Assembly (NCBI GenBank): GCA_019753375.1
Contig: JAIELC010000024.1
Location: 1-64,000 of the forward strand
Reading direction: 5' to 3'
Source: Sphingomonas sp.
GTDB taxonomy: Bacteria; Pseudomonadota; Alphaproteobacteria; Sphingomonadales; Sphingomonadaceae
Length of the DNA stretch: 64,000 nt
Below are positions 35,319 through 43,827 of this stretch, in pieces (the stretch's first letter is position 1; each line of letters begins with the position of its first letter). The position numbers and the translations under genes are program-made. The notes under the pieces are model-generated. The model was not told where the DNA came from. It saw nothing but the letters and a program-made list of their open reading frames with translations, and ran no database searches.

Positions 35319-36143
35319 ATGATTGACGACCATCGGCCCAGGTTTCGGCGCCGGCAATTACCACGCAGTCCACGCGGGTTGCCGCTTCGCGCCGTCGCCC
35401 CCAATGCTGTCACCGCGTTGGCGCTGTGTTCGGGCCTGACCGGTATTCGCTTTGCGATTTCCAATGACTGGCAATTGGCTGCGGCGATGATTGTGCTCGC
35501 CGGGGTGCTCGATGGCCTCGATGGACGAATCGCGCGGATGGTACGGGGGGAAAGCCGCTTTGGCGCAGAGCTTGATTCGCTCAGTGATGCGATATCCTTT
35601 GGCGTTTCGCCGGCACTGATCCTGTATTTGTGGTCGCTCAATTCGTTGCCGAGGCTTGGCTGGATTTGTGCGCTGATGTTTGCCGTATTCTGTGCGCTGC
35701 GCCTTGCCCGGTTCAATGCTGCCATCGATCTGGCCGAACAACCGCACAAAATGGCGGGCTTTTTAACGGGCGTACCGTCACCCGCGGGCGCAGGTCTGGC
35801 CATGCTGCCAATGTATCTGTGGTTTTTGACCGACGAGCCCATGTTCCGATCGAGCTGGCTGGTCGCGCCCTGGGTTGCCCTGATCGCGGTGCTGATGGTG
35901 TCGAGCATCGCCAGCTTTTCCTGGGCTTCGCTAAAATTGCGTCACTCTGTGCGGTTCGAAGCGCTGGCGGTGCTGGTTGTCATGGGCGCCGCCTTTGCCT
36001 CGGCGCCCTGGCACACGCTTAGCTTTGTCTGCGTCGCGTACCTGATCTCGCTACCGTTCAGCATGCGCAATTATGCGCGGATCAAGCGGCTACGCGCAGC
36101 GCCGACGGTGCCACCGACAGCCGAGCAGCGCGAACCGTCATAA
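35319..36143 (+). CDS. pssA: CDP-diacylglycerol-serine O-phosphatidyltransferase
   Basis: The protein has 274 residues with about eight membrane helices. The CDP-alcohol phosphotransferase signature is read at DGLDGRIARMVRGESRFGAELDSLSD (about 68-93), with all Asp residues in place. It transfers phosphatidyl from CDP-diacylglycerol to serine; Psd then decarboxylates the product. CdsA, which makes CDP-diacylglycerol, is encoded at 40689-41492. The basic N-terminus precedes a first helix at about residue 27. Its 3' end overlaps the end of the convergent small SOS gene by about 60 bases. Confidence 0.93.
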   Translation: MIDDHRPRFRRRQLPRSPRGLPLRAVAPNAVTALALCSGLTGIRFAISNDWQLAAAMIVLAGVLDGLDGRIARMVRGESRFGAELDSLSDAISFGVSPALILYLWSLNSLPRLGWICALMFAVFCALRLARFNAAIDLAEQPHKMAGFLTGVPSPAGAGLAMLPMYLWFLTDEPMFRSSWLVAPWVALIAVLMVSSIASFSWASLKLRHSVRFEALAVLVVMGAAFASAPWHTLSFVCVAYLISLPFSMRNYARIKRLRAAPTVPPTAEQREPS

Positions 36144-36387
36144 CCTGGCGCCGCGCCGGCAGTTTTGCCGGGATCGCGGCCGCGACATCGCCCGCCAACA
36201 AAGCGCCGATGCGCGGCAGGGCGGGGACCAAAGTCATCCAGAACACGGCGCCAATTGCCATCATTGCCACTGCGAACACACCGAGACCCATCATTGCCAT
36301 CATCACCAGGCTTCCCTTGACAGTTGCAAAACCGAACAGAGGCCGCATTTGCGGCGATCGGTTCCACGTTCCTTCAATGAACGTCAT
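36082..36387 (-). CDS. Small membrane protein behind a LexA operator array (candidate SOS-induced protein)
   Basis: The protein has 101 residues from the ATG at 36387, which has an AAAGGA ribosome-binding site; an internal ATG at 36348 would give 88 residues. One long hydrophobic helix, or a tight pair, spans about residues 26-55 (GSLVMMAMMGLGVFAVAMMAIGAV), followed by a basic, Ala-rich tail (LPARRQVMTVRAARL). I do not recognise a family. The region in front carries two perfect SOS boxes and extra half-sites. With a TTGACA at 36414-36409, transcription could begin inside the first codons, which would favour the internal start. An SOS-induced membrane protein of this size recalls the Caulobacter division inhibitor SidA, but no similarity is claimed. 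Confidence 0.6.
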   Translation of the reverse strand: MTFIEGTWNRSPQMRPLFGFATVKGSLVMMAMMGLGVFAVAMMAIGAVFWMTLVPALPRIGALLAGDVAAAIPAKLPARRQVMTVRAARLSVAPSALRVAA

Positions 36388-36445
36388 ATGTTCCTTTCAT
36401 GTTCCGCCTGTCAAGTGATGTTCTTGCGATGTTCCCATTTCGAAC
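36368..36445. promoter_or_regulatory. LexA operator array (two SOS boxes plus flanking half-sites)
   Basis: GTTC-CTTTCAT-GTTC (36390-36404) and GTTC-TTGCGAT-GTTC (36420-36434) are two perfect GTTC-N7-GTTC boxes. Half-sites continue at the same 11-base step: GTTC at 36368, GAAC at 36379, and GAAC at 36442. A minus-strand TTGACA (36414-36409) lies between the two boxes, and the first box occupies the space to a -10 candidate (ACATAT or CATATG at 36391-36385), so LexA bound here would occlude the promoter of the small gene. recA in this window has only one box. Confidence 0.8.
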
Positions 36446-36614
36446 CAGCGTTGGATGCCGCATAGCGAAGGCACCATTACAGGCCGCTTGATTTCGACGG
36501 CGCGCTCGACTAAGTGCGCGCTCCTCAATCCCACATGGGAAGCGCTCATCACCGGTGTCCGGGCTTGTTTTCGGATATTTGCTTCCCAGCGGCTGAACCG
36601 GAAAGGAACTAATT

Positions 36615-37457
36615 ATGGCGGCTCCTGTCGTCACCATGCAGCAATTGATCGAAACCGGCGCCCATTTCGGACACCAGACTCACCGCTGGAATCCGAAGAT
36701 GAAGCCTTACATCTTTGGCGACCGCAACGGCGTTCATATCCTTGATCTGTCACAGACCGTGCCGCTGTTTGCCCGCGCGCTCGAATTCGTTTCGGCGACG
36801 ACCGCGGCTGGCGGGAAGGTTTTGTTCGTCGGTACCAAGCGCCAGGCGCAGGAACCGGTGGCTGAAGCCGCACGCCGCGCCGGACAGCATTTCGTCAACC
36901 ATCGCTGGCTGGGCGGCATGCTCACCAACTGGAAGACGATTTCCGGGTCGATCAAGCGGCTCAAGACGCTTGAAGAGCAGCTGTCGGGGGACACCACCGG
37001 CCTGACCAAGAAGGAAGTCCTTCAGCTGACCCGTGAAAAGGACAAGCTTGAGCTGTCGCTTGGCGGCATCCGCGATATGGGCGGCATTCCTGACGTAATG
37101 TTCGTCATCGACGCCAACAAGGAAGAGCTGGCGATCAAGGAAGCCAACACGCTGGGTATTCCGGTTGTCGCGATCCTCGATTCCAACGTTTCGCCGGATG
37201 GCATTGCCTTTCCGGTGCCCGCCAATGACGACGCCAGCCGGGCGATCCGCCTGTACTGCGAGGCAATCGCGATTGCCGCGACCCGCGGCGGCCAGGATCG
37301 TCAGGCAAGCTTTGGTGCCGATCTGGGCGCGATGGCCGAACCGATCGCGGAAGTAGCGCTGGAAGACGTGGCCGCTCCGGCGATTGAGCCCGAGCAGATT
37401 GCCGCCGCAACCGACGTTGAGACCGCGTTCGAAGGCGAGCAGCAGCTCGACGCCTGA
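36615..37457 (+). CDS. rpsB: 30S ribosomal protein S2
   Basis: The protein has 280 residues with a strong ribosome-binding site (GGAAAGGAAC). The S2 marks are [48 protein letters not shown] and [19 protein letters not shown]. The C-terminal 40 residues are an acidic Ala/Glu-rich extension ([23 protein letters not shown]) longer than in enterobacteria but usual in this lineage. First gene of the conserved run rpsB-tsf-pyrH-frr. The 227-base gap upstream contains the SOS array at its left end; the remainder has no clear promoter that I can name. Confidence 0.98.
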   Translation: MAAPVVTMQQLIETGAHFGHQTHRWNPKMKPYIFGDRNGVHILDLSQTVPLFARALEFVSATTAAGGKVLFVGTKRQAQEPVAEAARRAGQHFVNHRWLGGMLTNWKTISGSIKRLKTLEEQLSGDTTGLTKKEVLQLTREKDKLELSLGGIRDMGGIPDVMFVIDANKEELAIKEANTLGIPVVAILDSNVSPDGIAFPVPANDDASRAIRLYCEAIAIAATRGGQDRQASFGADLGAMAEPIAEVALEDVAAPAIEPEQIAAATDVETAFEGEQQLDA

Positions 37458-37493
37458 ACGATGTCCGACCGGACGTCGCCGAACTGACATAAT

Positions 37494-37525
37494 GGCGGGG
37501 TAGGGCGCAGGCGCCTTTCCCCGCC
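37494..37525 (+). promoter_or_regulatory. Stem-loop between rpsB and tsf
   Basis: GGCGGGG (37494-37500) pairs with CCCCGCC (37519-37525), enclosing a second short stem GGCGC/GCGCC. No T-tract follows (ACAAACC), so it is not a full terminator; it could be an mRNA-stabilising or partial termination structure that sets the S2/EF-Ts ratio. Confidence 0.55.
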
Positions 37526-37550
37526 ACAAACCTATCAAGAGGAAAAGAAC

Positions 37551-38474
37551 ATGGCCGACATCACGGCAGCAATGGTCAAGGACCTGCGCGAAAAGAGCGG
37601 CGCGGGCATGATGGATTGCAAAAAGGCGCTGAACGAAACCAATGGCGACATGGATGCCGCAATGGACTGGCTGCGCGCCAAGGGCCTTGCCGCCGCCGCC
37701 AAAAAGTCCAGCCGGACCGCGGCAGAGGGTCTGGTCGGCGTCGAAGTATCGGGCACCAAGGGCGCCGTGGTTGAAGTGAATTCGGAAACCGATTTCGTCG
37801 CCAAGAACGATCAGTTCCAGACCTTCGTGCGCGACGTGACGTCGGTTGCCCTTGAACTGGGCGATTCGATCGAGACGATCCGGTCGGCCCAGCTTGGCGC
37901 CAAGACGGTCGACGAGATTTTGACCAACAACATTGCCACTATCGGCGAAAATCAAACCCTGCGGCGCGCCAAGCGGCTGGAAGTTTCGCAGGGCGCAGTG
38001 GTGCCTTATGTGCACAATGCAGCGGCGCCGGGGCTCGGCAAGATTGGCGTTCTCGTGGCGCTTGAAAGCCCTGCCGGTGCCGACGTCCTGCTGCCGCTTG
38101 GCAAGCAGATCGCAATGCATATCGCCGCAGCCTTCCCGCTGGCGCTCGATGAAACGGGCCTCGACCAGGATGTGCTGGACCGCGAACGCGCCATCGCGAC
38201 CGAAAAGGCCGCCGAATCGGGGAAGCCGGCCGATATCGTTGCCAAGATGGTGGACGGAGCGGTCAAAAAGTTCGCCAAGGAAAATGCGCTGCTCAGCCAG
38301 TTGTTCGTGATGGACGGCAAGACGCCGGTCGCCGACGTGGTGGCCAAGGCGGCCAAGGATGCCGGTACAACGATCGTGCTGACCGACTATGTCCGCTTCC
38401 AGCTCGGCGAAGGGATTGAGAAGGAAACCAGTGACTTTGCGGCTGAAGTAGCGGCAGCTGCGGGCGTCGCCTGA
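37551..38474 (+). CDS. tsf: Translation elongation factor Ts
   Basis: The protein has 307 residues with GAGGAAAAG before the ATG. An N-terminal UBA-like domain ([37 protein letters not shown]) is followed by the core that contacts EF-Tu ([15 protein letters not shown]) and a duplicated alpha/beta core. EF-Ts exchanges GDP for GTP on EF-Tu. A terminator follows the gene, so pyrH downstream has its own promoter. Confidence 0.98.
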   Translation: MADITAAMVKDLREKSGAGMMDCKKALNETNGDMDAAMDWLRAKGLAAAAKKSSRTAAEGLVGVEVSGTKGAVVEVNSETDFVAKNDQFQTFVRDVTSVALELGDSIETIRSAQLGAKTVDEILTNNIATIGENQTLRRAKRLEVSQGAVVPYVHNAAAPGLGKIGVLVALESPAGADVLLPLGKQIAMHIAAAFPLALDETGLDQDVLDRERAIATEKAAESGKPADIVAKMVDGAVKKFAKENALLSQLFVMDGKTPVADVVAKAAKDAGTTIVLTDYVRFQLGEGIEKETSDFAAEVAAAAGVA

Positions 38475-38486
38475 CCTGAGAAACCG

Positions 38487-38521
38487 GGGCGACGGGGGCT
38501 GGTGCTCCTGTCGCCCTTTTT
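38487..38521 (+). terminator. Rho-independent terminator of rpsB-tsf
   Basis: GGGCGAC (38487-38493) pairs with GTCGCCC (38510-38516), with further partial pairing inside (GGGGCTGGTGCTCC), and is followed by TTTTT. It lies 12 bases after the tsf stop. Confidence 0.85.
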
Positions 38522-38653
38522 CCGTCCGCCGTTCATCCGGGGCAACTGGCGCTCTGCACGGCTTCTGGACATTCCCTCCCCGGGATCAGCGCTTGGCAGG
38601 GCGATAGTGCCCTACTAAGGTCCGCCCGCCGCCACGCTAGACAAGTTGGACCG

Positions 38654-39379
38654 ATGACGAAGCCACGCTTCAAACGCATATTGTTGAAACTGTCGGGCGA
38701 AGTGCTGATGGGCACCGGCCAGTTCGGCATTGATCCCGGCACCGTCGACCGTGTTGCCGGCGAGATCAAGGCAGCCAAATTGGCCGGTCACGAGCTCTGC
38801 CTGGTGGTCGGCGGCGGCAACATATTTCGCGGCCTGGCAGCGTCCGAACAGGGTTTCGACAGGACCAGCGCCGATTATATGGGTATGCTGGCCACGGTCA
38901 TGAACGCGCTGGCGGTGCAAAATGCGCTCGAGCGGATGGGCATTGAAACGCGCGTCCAGTCGGCGATCCCGATGGCCAGCGTGTGCGAACCCTATATCCG
39001 CCGTCGCGCTGAACGGCATATGGAAAAGGGCCGGATTGTCATTTTTGCCGCCGGTACCGGCAACCCGTATTTTACAACCGATACCGCCGCGGCGTTGCGC
39101 GCAGCCGAAATGAACTGCGACGCGCTGTTCAAGGGAACGAGCGTGGACGGTGTTTACAATGCGGATCCCAAAAAAGTTACCGGGGCCCAGCGGTATGAAA
39201 CACTGAGTTTTGATCGTGTGCTTTCCGATAATCTGAAGGTAATGGACGCGGCGGCAGTCGCGCTGTGCCGCGAAAACGGCATTCCGATCGTCGTGTTCAA
39301 TATTCGCGGCGAGGGAAACCTTGCTGCCGTGCTCGAAGGTCGGGGAACCTCGACCATTGTCGAAGATATCAAGGCATAG
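38654..39379 (+). CDS. pyrH: Uridylate kinase (UMP kinase)
   Basis: The protein has 241 residues of the amino-acid-kinase fold. Motifs are [61 protein letters not shown] and GVYNADPKK. It phosphorylates UMP to UDP and is the bacterial hexameric type, feedback-controlled by UTP and activated by GTP. It heads the run pyrH-frr-uppS-cdsA-dxr-rseP-bamA-skp-fabZ, in which most genes overlap or nearly touch. Confidence 0.97.
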   Translation: MTKPRFKRILLKLSGEVLMGTGQFGIDPGTVDRVAGEIKAAKLAGHELCLVVGGGNIFRGLAASEQGFDRTSADYMGMLATVMNALAVQNALERMGIETRVQSAIPMASVCEPYIRRRAERHMEKGRIVIFAAGTGNPYFTTDTAAALRAAEMNCDALFKGTSVDGVYNADPKKVTGAQRYETLSFDRVLSDNLKVMDAAAVALCRENGIPIVVFNIRGEGNLAAVLEGRGTSTIVEDIKA

Positions 39380-39391
39380 TGGGGAGTTTTC

Positions 39392-39949
39392 ATGGCCGCA
39401 TATGACAAAGCCGATCTGGAACGCCGGATGCACGGCGCGGTCGAGGCTCTGAAGGGTGACCTCAGTGGCCTGCGGACCGGACGCGCTTCCACCTCGTTGC
39501 TCGATCCGGTGACGGTGGAGGTTTATGGGTCCCACATGCCACTCAATCAGGTGGCAACGGTATCGACGCCGGAATCGCGGCTGATTTCGGTGCAGGTTTG
39601 GGACAAGGGCAATGTCGGCCCGGTCGACAAGGCGATCCGGTCGGCAGGACTTGGTCTGAACCCGATCGTCGATGGCACAACGCTGCGGATTCCGATCCCT
39701 GACCTTACCGAGGAACGCCGCAAGGAACTCGCCAAGCTCGCCGGGCAATATGCCGAAAAGGCGCGCATTGCGGCTCGCAACGTTCGCCGGGACGGCATGG
39801 ACAGCCTGAAAGTCGATGAAAAGAAAGGTGTGTACAGCGAGGACGAACGCAAACGCCATGAAATCGACGTCCAGAAACTAACCGACGCGACGATCGCCGA
39901 TATCGATGCCGCGGCGACTGCCAAGGAAAAGGAAATCCTGGGCAAGTGA
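39392..39949 (+). CDS. frr: Ribosome recycling factor
   Basis: The protein has 185 residues, standard length. It is a tRNA-shaped, mostly helical protein with [47 protein letters not shown] and [12 protein letters not shown]. With EF-G it splits post-termination ribosomes. It follows pyrH by 12 bases, and its TGA stop is nested in the GTG start of uppS (GTGA). Confidence 0.98.
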   Translation: MAAYDKADLERRMHGAVEALKGDLSGLRTGRASTSLLDPVTVEVYGSHMPLNQVATVSTPESRLISVQVWDKGNVGPVDKAIRSAGLGLNPIVDGTTLRIPIPDLTEERRKELAKLAGQYAEKARIAARNVRRDGMDSLKVDEKKGVYSEDERKRHEIDVQKLTDATIADIDAAATAKEKEILGK

Positions 39950-40692
39950 TCCCACTTTCCGCCAAGGAACCGCTTGCGGAAGGAGTGACCGACGGCGAGC
40001 GGCCACGGCATGTGGCCATCATTATGGACGGCAACGGCCGCTGGGCGAAACAACGATTCCTGCCCCGGCTTGCCGGGCACCGCCAGGGTGTCGAAACCGT
40101 TCGCAAGATAACCCGGGCCGCGCGCGCCTTGGGGATCGAGGTACTCACGCTTTACGCCTTCTCATCGGAGAACTGGCGGCGTCCCGAGGAAGAAGTGAGC
40201 GACCTGATGGGTCTGCTGAAGCATTTCATCCGAACCGATCTGAACGATCTGGTGCGCGACAATGTCCGATTGCGGGTGATCGGCAATTATCGGCGCTTTG
40301 GCCCGGATATCGTTGCGTTGGTCGATGATGCTTTACGACGTACGGCGGCCAATACCGGCCCCGTGCTCGTGATTGCACTGAATTATGGCGCGCAAGCCGA
40401 ACTGGCCGAAGCCGCAAAATTACTGGCCGCGAAGGCGCGCGATGGAGAGATTGATCCTGATACGATCGACGAAGCTGTTTTCGGTGAAGCCCTGCAAACC
40501 AGTGAATTGCCGCCGCTTGATCTGTTGATCCGAACGTCGGGCGAACATCGCCTGTCGAATTTTCTTCTGTGGCAGGCGGCCTATGCCGAATTGCTGTTCG
40601 TCGATACATTGTGGCCGGATTTCGATGAGCAGGCGCTGAAGGATGCCGTGCAGCAATTCGCGCGCCGCCAGCGGCGGTTTGGCGGCTTGTGA
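39946..40692 (+). CDS. uppS: Undecaprenyl diphosphate synthase (cis-prenyltransferase)
   Basis: The protein has 248 residues with a GTG start overlapping the frr stop. The catalytic Asp28 sits in [14 protein letters not shown], and [23 protein letters not shown] and the C-terminal [24 protein letters not shown] are the other conserved regions. It elongates farnesyl diphosphate with isopentenyl units to the C55 carrier used for peptidoglycan. The stop overlaps the GTG start of cdsA. Dxr, two genes on, makes the isoprenoid precursor. Confidence 0.96.
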   Translation: MIPLSAKEPLAEGVTDGERPRHVAIIMDGNGRWAKQRFLPRLAGHRQGVETVRKITRAARALGIEVLTLYAFSSENWRRPEEEVSDLMGLLKHFIRTDLNDLVRDNVRLRVIGNYRRFGPDIVALVDDALRRTAANTGPVLVIALNYGAQAELAEAAKLLAAKARDGEIDPDTIDEAVFGEALQTSELPPLDLLIRTSGEHRLSNFLLWQAAYAELLFVDTLWPDFDEQALKDAVQQFARRQRRFGGL

Positions 40693-41492
40693 CGTCTGCG
40701 TCGGATACCCGCCTGCCTTCTGATCTGGCGCTGCGATCGATTGTTGCCCTGGGCATGGTGGCGGCCACGCTGTCGGCACTTTGGCTGGGCGGCATTATAT
40801 TCTGGATCGTGTGTTCGGCGGTTGGCGTCGGCATGATGGGCGAATGGGGTTCGTTGATCGGCCTGTCGGCGATGCGAACACGGCACGCGCAATTCATTCT
40901 GTGCGTTCCCCTCGCGATTATGGGCCCGTGGGGCGCGGGACCCTATTTTTTTGCATTTGGTCTGCTGATCGGGGCAGCATGCTTCGCGGTCATCGTCACG
41001 CGCCGGGCCATGACCGGATGGGGGGTGCTATATGTCAGCCTGCCGGTAATGGGGCTGTTGCTGATCCGCAACCAGCATGACGGCGTGATATTGACCTTCT
41101 GGGCGTTGGCGCTGGTCTGGGCGTGCGATATCGGTGCCTATTTTGCCGGGCGCGCGATCGGCGGGCCCAAACTTGCGCCTGCGGTCAGCCCCAACAAGAC
41201 ATGGGCGGGCCTGATTGGTGGCGTGGGTGCTGCCGCGATATTCGGCGGGGTGATGCATCACTATGCGGGGCTCCCATGGCGCCTGACCCTTGCGACACCG
41301 GTACTCGCGGTGCTTGCACAATCGGGCGACCTGTTTGAAAGTTGGATGAAACGGCGAGCGGGGGTAAAGGATAGTGGCAATTTGTTACCGGGCCATGGGG
41401 GACTGCTTGATCGGCTCGATGGACTTGCACCGGTTGCTCCAACTGCCGCATTTTTGGTGATGCTGCCGGAAATTTTGGGATTTTTTCGATGA
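40689..41492 (+). CDS. cdsA: Phosphatidate cytidylyltransferase (CDP-diacylglycerol synthase)
   Basis: The protein has 267 residues and about seven membrane helices. The family signature is KRRAGVKDSGNLLPGHGGLLDRLDG near the C-terminus, preceded by SPNKTWAGLIGG. It makes CDP-diacylglycerol from phosphatidate and CTP, the substrate of PssA at 35319-36143. It begins at a GTG overlapping uppS by four bases and its TGA overlaps the ATG of dxr. Confidence 0.95.
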   Translation: MTSASDTRLPSDLALRSIVALGMVAATLSALWLGGIIFWIVCSAVGVGMMGEWGSLIGLSAMRTRHAQFILCVPLAIMGPWGAGPYFFAFGLLIGAACFAVIVTRRAMTGWGVLYVSLPVMGLLLIRNQHDGVILTFWALALVWACDIGAYFAGRAIGGPKLAPAVSPNKTWAGLIGGVGAAAIFGGVMHHYAGLPWRLTLATPVLAVLAQSGDLFESWMKRRAGVKDSGNLLPGHGGLLDRLDGLAPVAPTAAFLVMLPEILGFFR

Positions 41493-42646
41493 AACGCGTG
41501 ACGATTTTGGGGGCAACGGGATCGATTGGCACATCGACCCTGGATTTGATTGAACGCGAGCCCGAAAAGTTTGAAGTGCTGGCGCTGACGGCCAATTGCG
41601 ACGTGGCAAAGCTTGCCGCGGCCGCGATCCGGACCAACGCAAAGCGCGCGGTCGTCGCGGAGGAATCGTGCCTTGCCGATCTGCGGGCAGCATTGGCGGG
41701 CACAGGGATCGAGACGGCAGGCGGTGCCGATGCCGTTAGCGAAACAGCGGCAATGGGCGCCGACTGGACGATGGCTGCAATCGTCGGTTCGGCGGGTCTC
41801 AATCCCGTGATGACGGCGATCAAGGGCGGCAAGACCGTTGCGCTGGCGAACAAGGAATCACTGGTGTGTGCCGGTGACGTGATGACGGCCGCAGCGCGTC
41901 AGCACGGCGCGCGGATGTTGCCGGTAGACTCAGAGCATAATGCGGTATTTCAATGCTTTGACCATGAAGCGCCGGAACGCGTGCACCGCGTCATTCTGAC
42001 CGCCAGCGGCGGACCGTTCCGCGACACGCCTGCCGACCAGATGAGCATGATCACGCCAGCCCAGGCGGTTGCACATCCAAACTGGTCAATGGGGGCCAAG
42101 ATTTCGGTCGATTCAGCCACGCTGATGAACAAGGGCCTTGAGCTCATCGAAGCATTTCACCTGTTCCCCATTCGGCACGATCAGCTTGATGTCATCGTCC
42201 ACCGTCAATCCGTCGTTCATTCGATGGTCGAATATGTCGATGGATCGGTGCTGGCGCAGTTGGGAACGCCCGATATGCGCACGCCGATTGCCCATACACT
42301 GGCCTGGCCCGATCGGATGCCAACGCCCGGCGCGCGACTGGACCTTGCCCGAATTGGCCGGTTGGATTTTCAGGAACCCGATTTCCAGCGATTTCCGTGC
42401 CTGAGCTTGGCCAAGCAGGCATTGGCTGCCGGTGGTGCGCGGCCGGCGATATTGAATGCAGCAAACGAAGTGGCGGTCGCAGCCTTTCTGGCAGGGCAGA
42501 TCGGGTTCCTCGAAATTGCCGCAATCGTCGCGGATACCCTTGATGGCTACGACCCAGGTGCGCCCGAAACGCTCGATGATGTGTTGATCATTGATGCCGA
42601 GACGCGCCGGCTTGCGGGTGAGCGTGTAAGGGAATGTGTCGCCTGA
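41489..42646 (+). CDS. dxr: 1-deoxy-D-xylulose-5-phosphate reductoisomerase
   Basis: The protein has 385 residues. The NADPH motif GATGSIGTSTLDLI is at residues 8-21; the metal and substrate region is PVDSEHNAVFQ, ILTASGGPF and IDSATLMNKGLELIEAFHLF. It commits the MEP pathway of isoprenoid synthesis (target of fosmidomycin). ATGA overlaps the cdsA stop, and its own TGA shares a base with the ATG of rseP. Confidence 0.97.
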   Translation: MKRVTILGATGSIGTSTLDLIEREPEKFEVLALTANCDVAKLAAAAIRTNAKRAVVAEESCLADLRAALAGTGIETAGGADAVSETAAMGADWTMAAIVGSAGLNPVMTAIKGGKTVALANKESLVCAGDVMTAAARQHGARMLPVDSEHNAVFQCFDHEAPERVHRVILTASGGPFRDTPADQMSMITPAQAVAHPNWSMGAKISVDSATLMNKGLELIEAFHLFPIRHDQLDVIVHRQSVVHSMVEYVDGSVLAQLGTPDMRTPIAHTLAWPDRMPTPGARLDLARIGRLDFQEPDFQRFPCLSLAKQALAAGGARPAILNAANEVAVAAFLAGQIGFLEIAAIVADTLDGYDPGAPETLDDVLIIDAETRRLAGERVRECVA

Positions 42647-43767
42647 TGACGATGACTGGCTTTCTGGGTTCCGCGATCGCCTTTGCGCTGGTCATTGGGC
42701 CGCTGATTTTTCTGCACGAGCTGGGTCATTATCTGGCGGGCCGCTGGTTTGGCGTGAAAGCCGAAGAGTTTTCGGTCGGTTTTGGGCGGGAATTGTTCGG
42801 CCTTACCGACCGGCGCGGCACGCGGTGGAAATTCTGCCTATTGCCGCTTGGCGGCTATGTTCGGTTCGCCGGTGACATGGATATGTCGAGCCGCGAAGAC
42901 CCTGCGTGGCAGGCGCTGCCTGATAAAGAGCGTAGCCAGACATTTCCGGCCAAGCCTTTATGGCAACGCGCGATCATTGTTGCCGCCGGGCCGGTCACCA
43001 ATTTGCTGATCGCTTTTCTGATCATCGCCGGATTTGCGATGATTGTTGGCCGGGCACAGCCGACCCCGGTTATTGGCGAGGTAGTGGCGGGCGGAGCAGC
43101 GGCACGAGCCGGGCTGATGAGCGGTGATCGCATTACCGCGTTTGATGGTACGCGGATCGGGTCGTTCGTCGACATATTTGATTTTGTGAAGGACCGGCCG
43201 GGCAAGACCGTTACGGTCAGGCTGGTCCGGGACGGCAATGAAATCACCCGCCCCTTGACCGTCGGATCGATCAAGGCAGAGGATCAGGCCGGTCATTCGG
43301 TTGAAATGGGTCGAATTGGGGTTGGTCCGCAGACCCTTCCGGTACCGTTCCTGGAGGTACCCGGACTGGCGTTACGCAGTATGGGGCTGATTATTGGGAC
43401 GATGGGTCAAACGATCGGCCAGATCATTATCGGCCAGCAATCGGCGGACCAATTGGGGGGTCCGTTGCGGATCGCCCAAGTCTCCGGCGAGCAGATGGCG
43501 GCAGGGATAGCGCCTTTCATTTCGCTGATTGCTTTGGTGTCCATTAATCTGGGATTCATCAACCTGTTGCCAGTCCCGGTATTGGATGGCGGTCATTTGC
43601 TGTTCTATGCGATTGAAGCGGTACGTCGGCGTCCATTGGAACCCCATATTCAGGACTGGGCGTTCCGAGGTGGATTGATGGCGGTTCTCGCATTGATGCT
43701 GTTTGCTACGGCGAATGATCTGGGTGCTTTCGGCTTGTGGAAAAGCCTGTCCGGGTTGATCGGCTGA
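42646..43767 (+). CDS. rseP: RIP site-2 protease RseP
   Basis: The start is set at the ATG at 42646, overlapping the dxr stop (TGATG), giving 373 residues. HExxH is at 24-28 (FLHELGHYLAG) in the first membrane helix; a PDZ domain (about 125-200, VIGEVVAGGAAARAGL) and the second active-site helix NLLPVPVLDGGHLLF follow. It cuts membrane-bound anti-sigma factors and spent signal peptides within the membrane. It carries a single PDZ domain, as usual in alphaproteobacteria, against two in E. coli. Confidence 0.95.
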   Translation: MTMTGFLGSAIAFALVIGPLIFLHELGHYLAGRWFGVKAEEFSVGFGRELFGLTDRRGTRWKFCLLPLGGYVRFAGDMDMSSREDPAWQALPDKERSQTFPAKPLWQRAIIVAAGPVTNLLIAFLIIAGFAMIVGRAQPTPVIGEVVAGGAAARAGLMSGDRITAFDGTRIGSFVDIFDFVKDRPGKTVTVRLVRDGNEITRPLTVGSIKAEDQAGHSVEMGRIGVGPQTLPVPFLEVPGLALRSMGLIIGTMGQTIGQIIIGQQSADQLGGPLRIAQVSGEQMAAGIAPFISLIALVSINLGFINLLPVPVLDGGHLLFYAIEAVRRRPLEPHIQDWAFRGGLMAVLALMLFATANDLGAFGLWKSLSGLIG

Positions 43768-43827
43768 TACGCTTCGGGCAGGGCAATCTTGCCTGGCCTA
43801 AGAATAAATTCCTGTTGGGGTGGAAGA

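Noticed and set aside
36361-36364. GTTC at 36361 as a further LexA half-site
   Set aside because: It is only seven bases from the next GTTC and does not keep the 11-base step of the array.
36071-36367. Alternative minus-strand ORF overlapping the candidate SOS gene
   Set aside because: Its translation (Arg/Gly-rich, no hydrophobic helix) looks like a shadow, while the other frame has a membrane helix and a better ribosome-binding site.
36750-38120. 456-residue antisense ORF over rpsB and tsf
   Set aside because: It spans two conserved genes and their spacer; no homologous features seen. The ORFs at 38615-39859 and 28262-29656 are rejected for the same reason.
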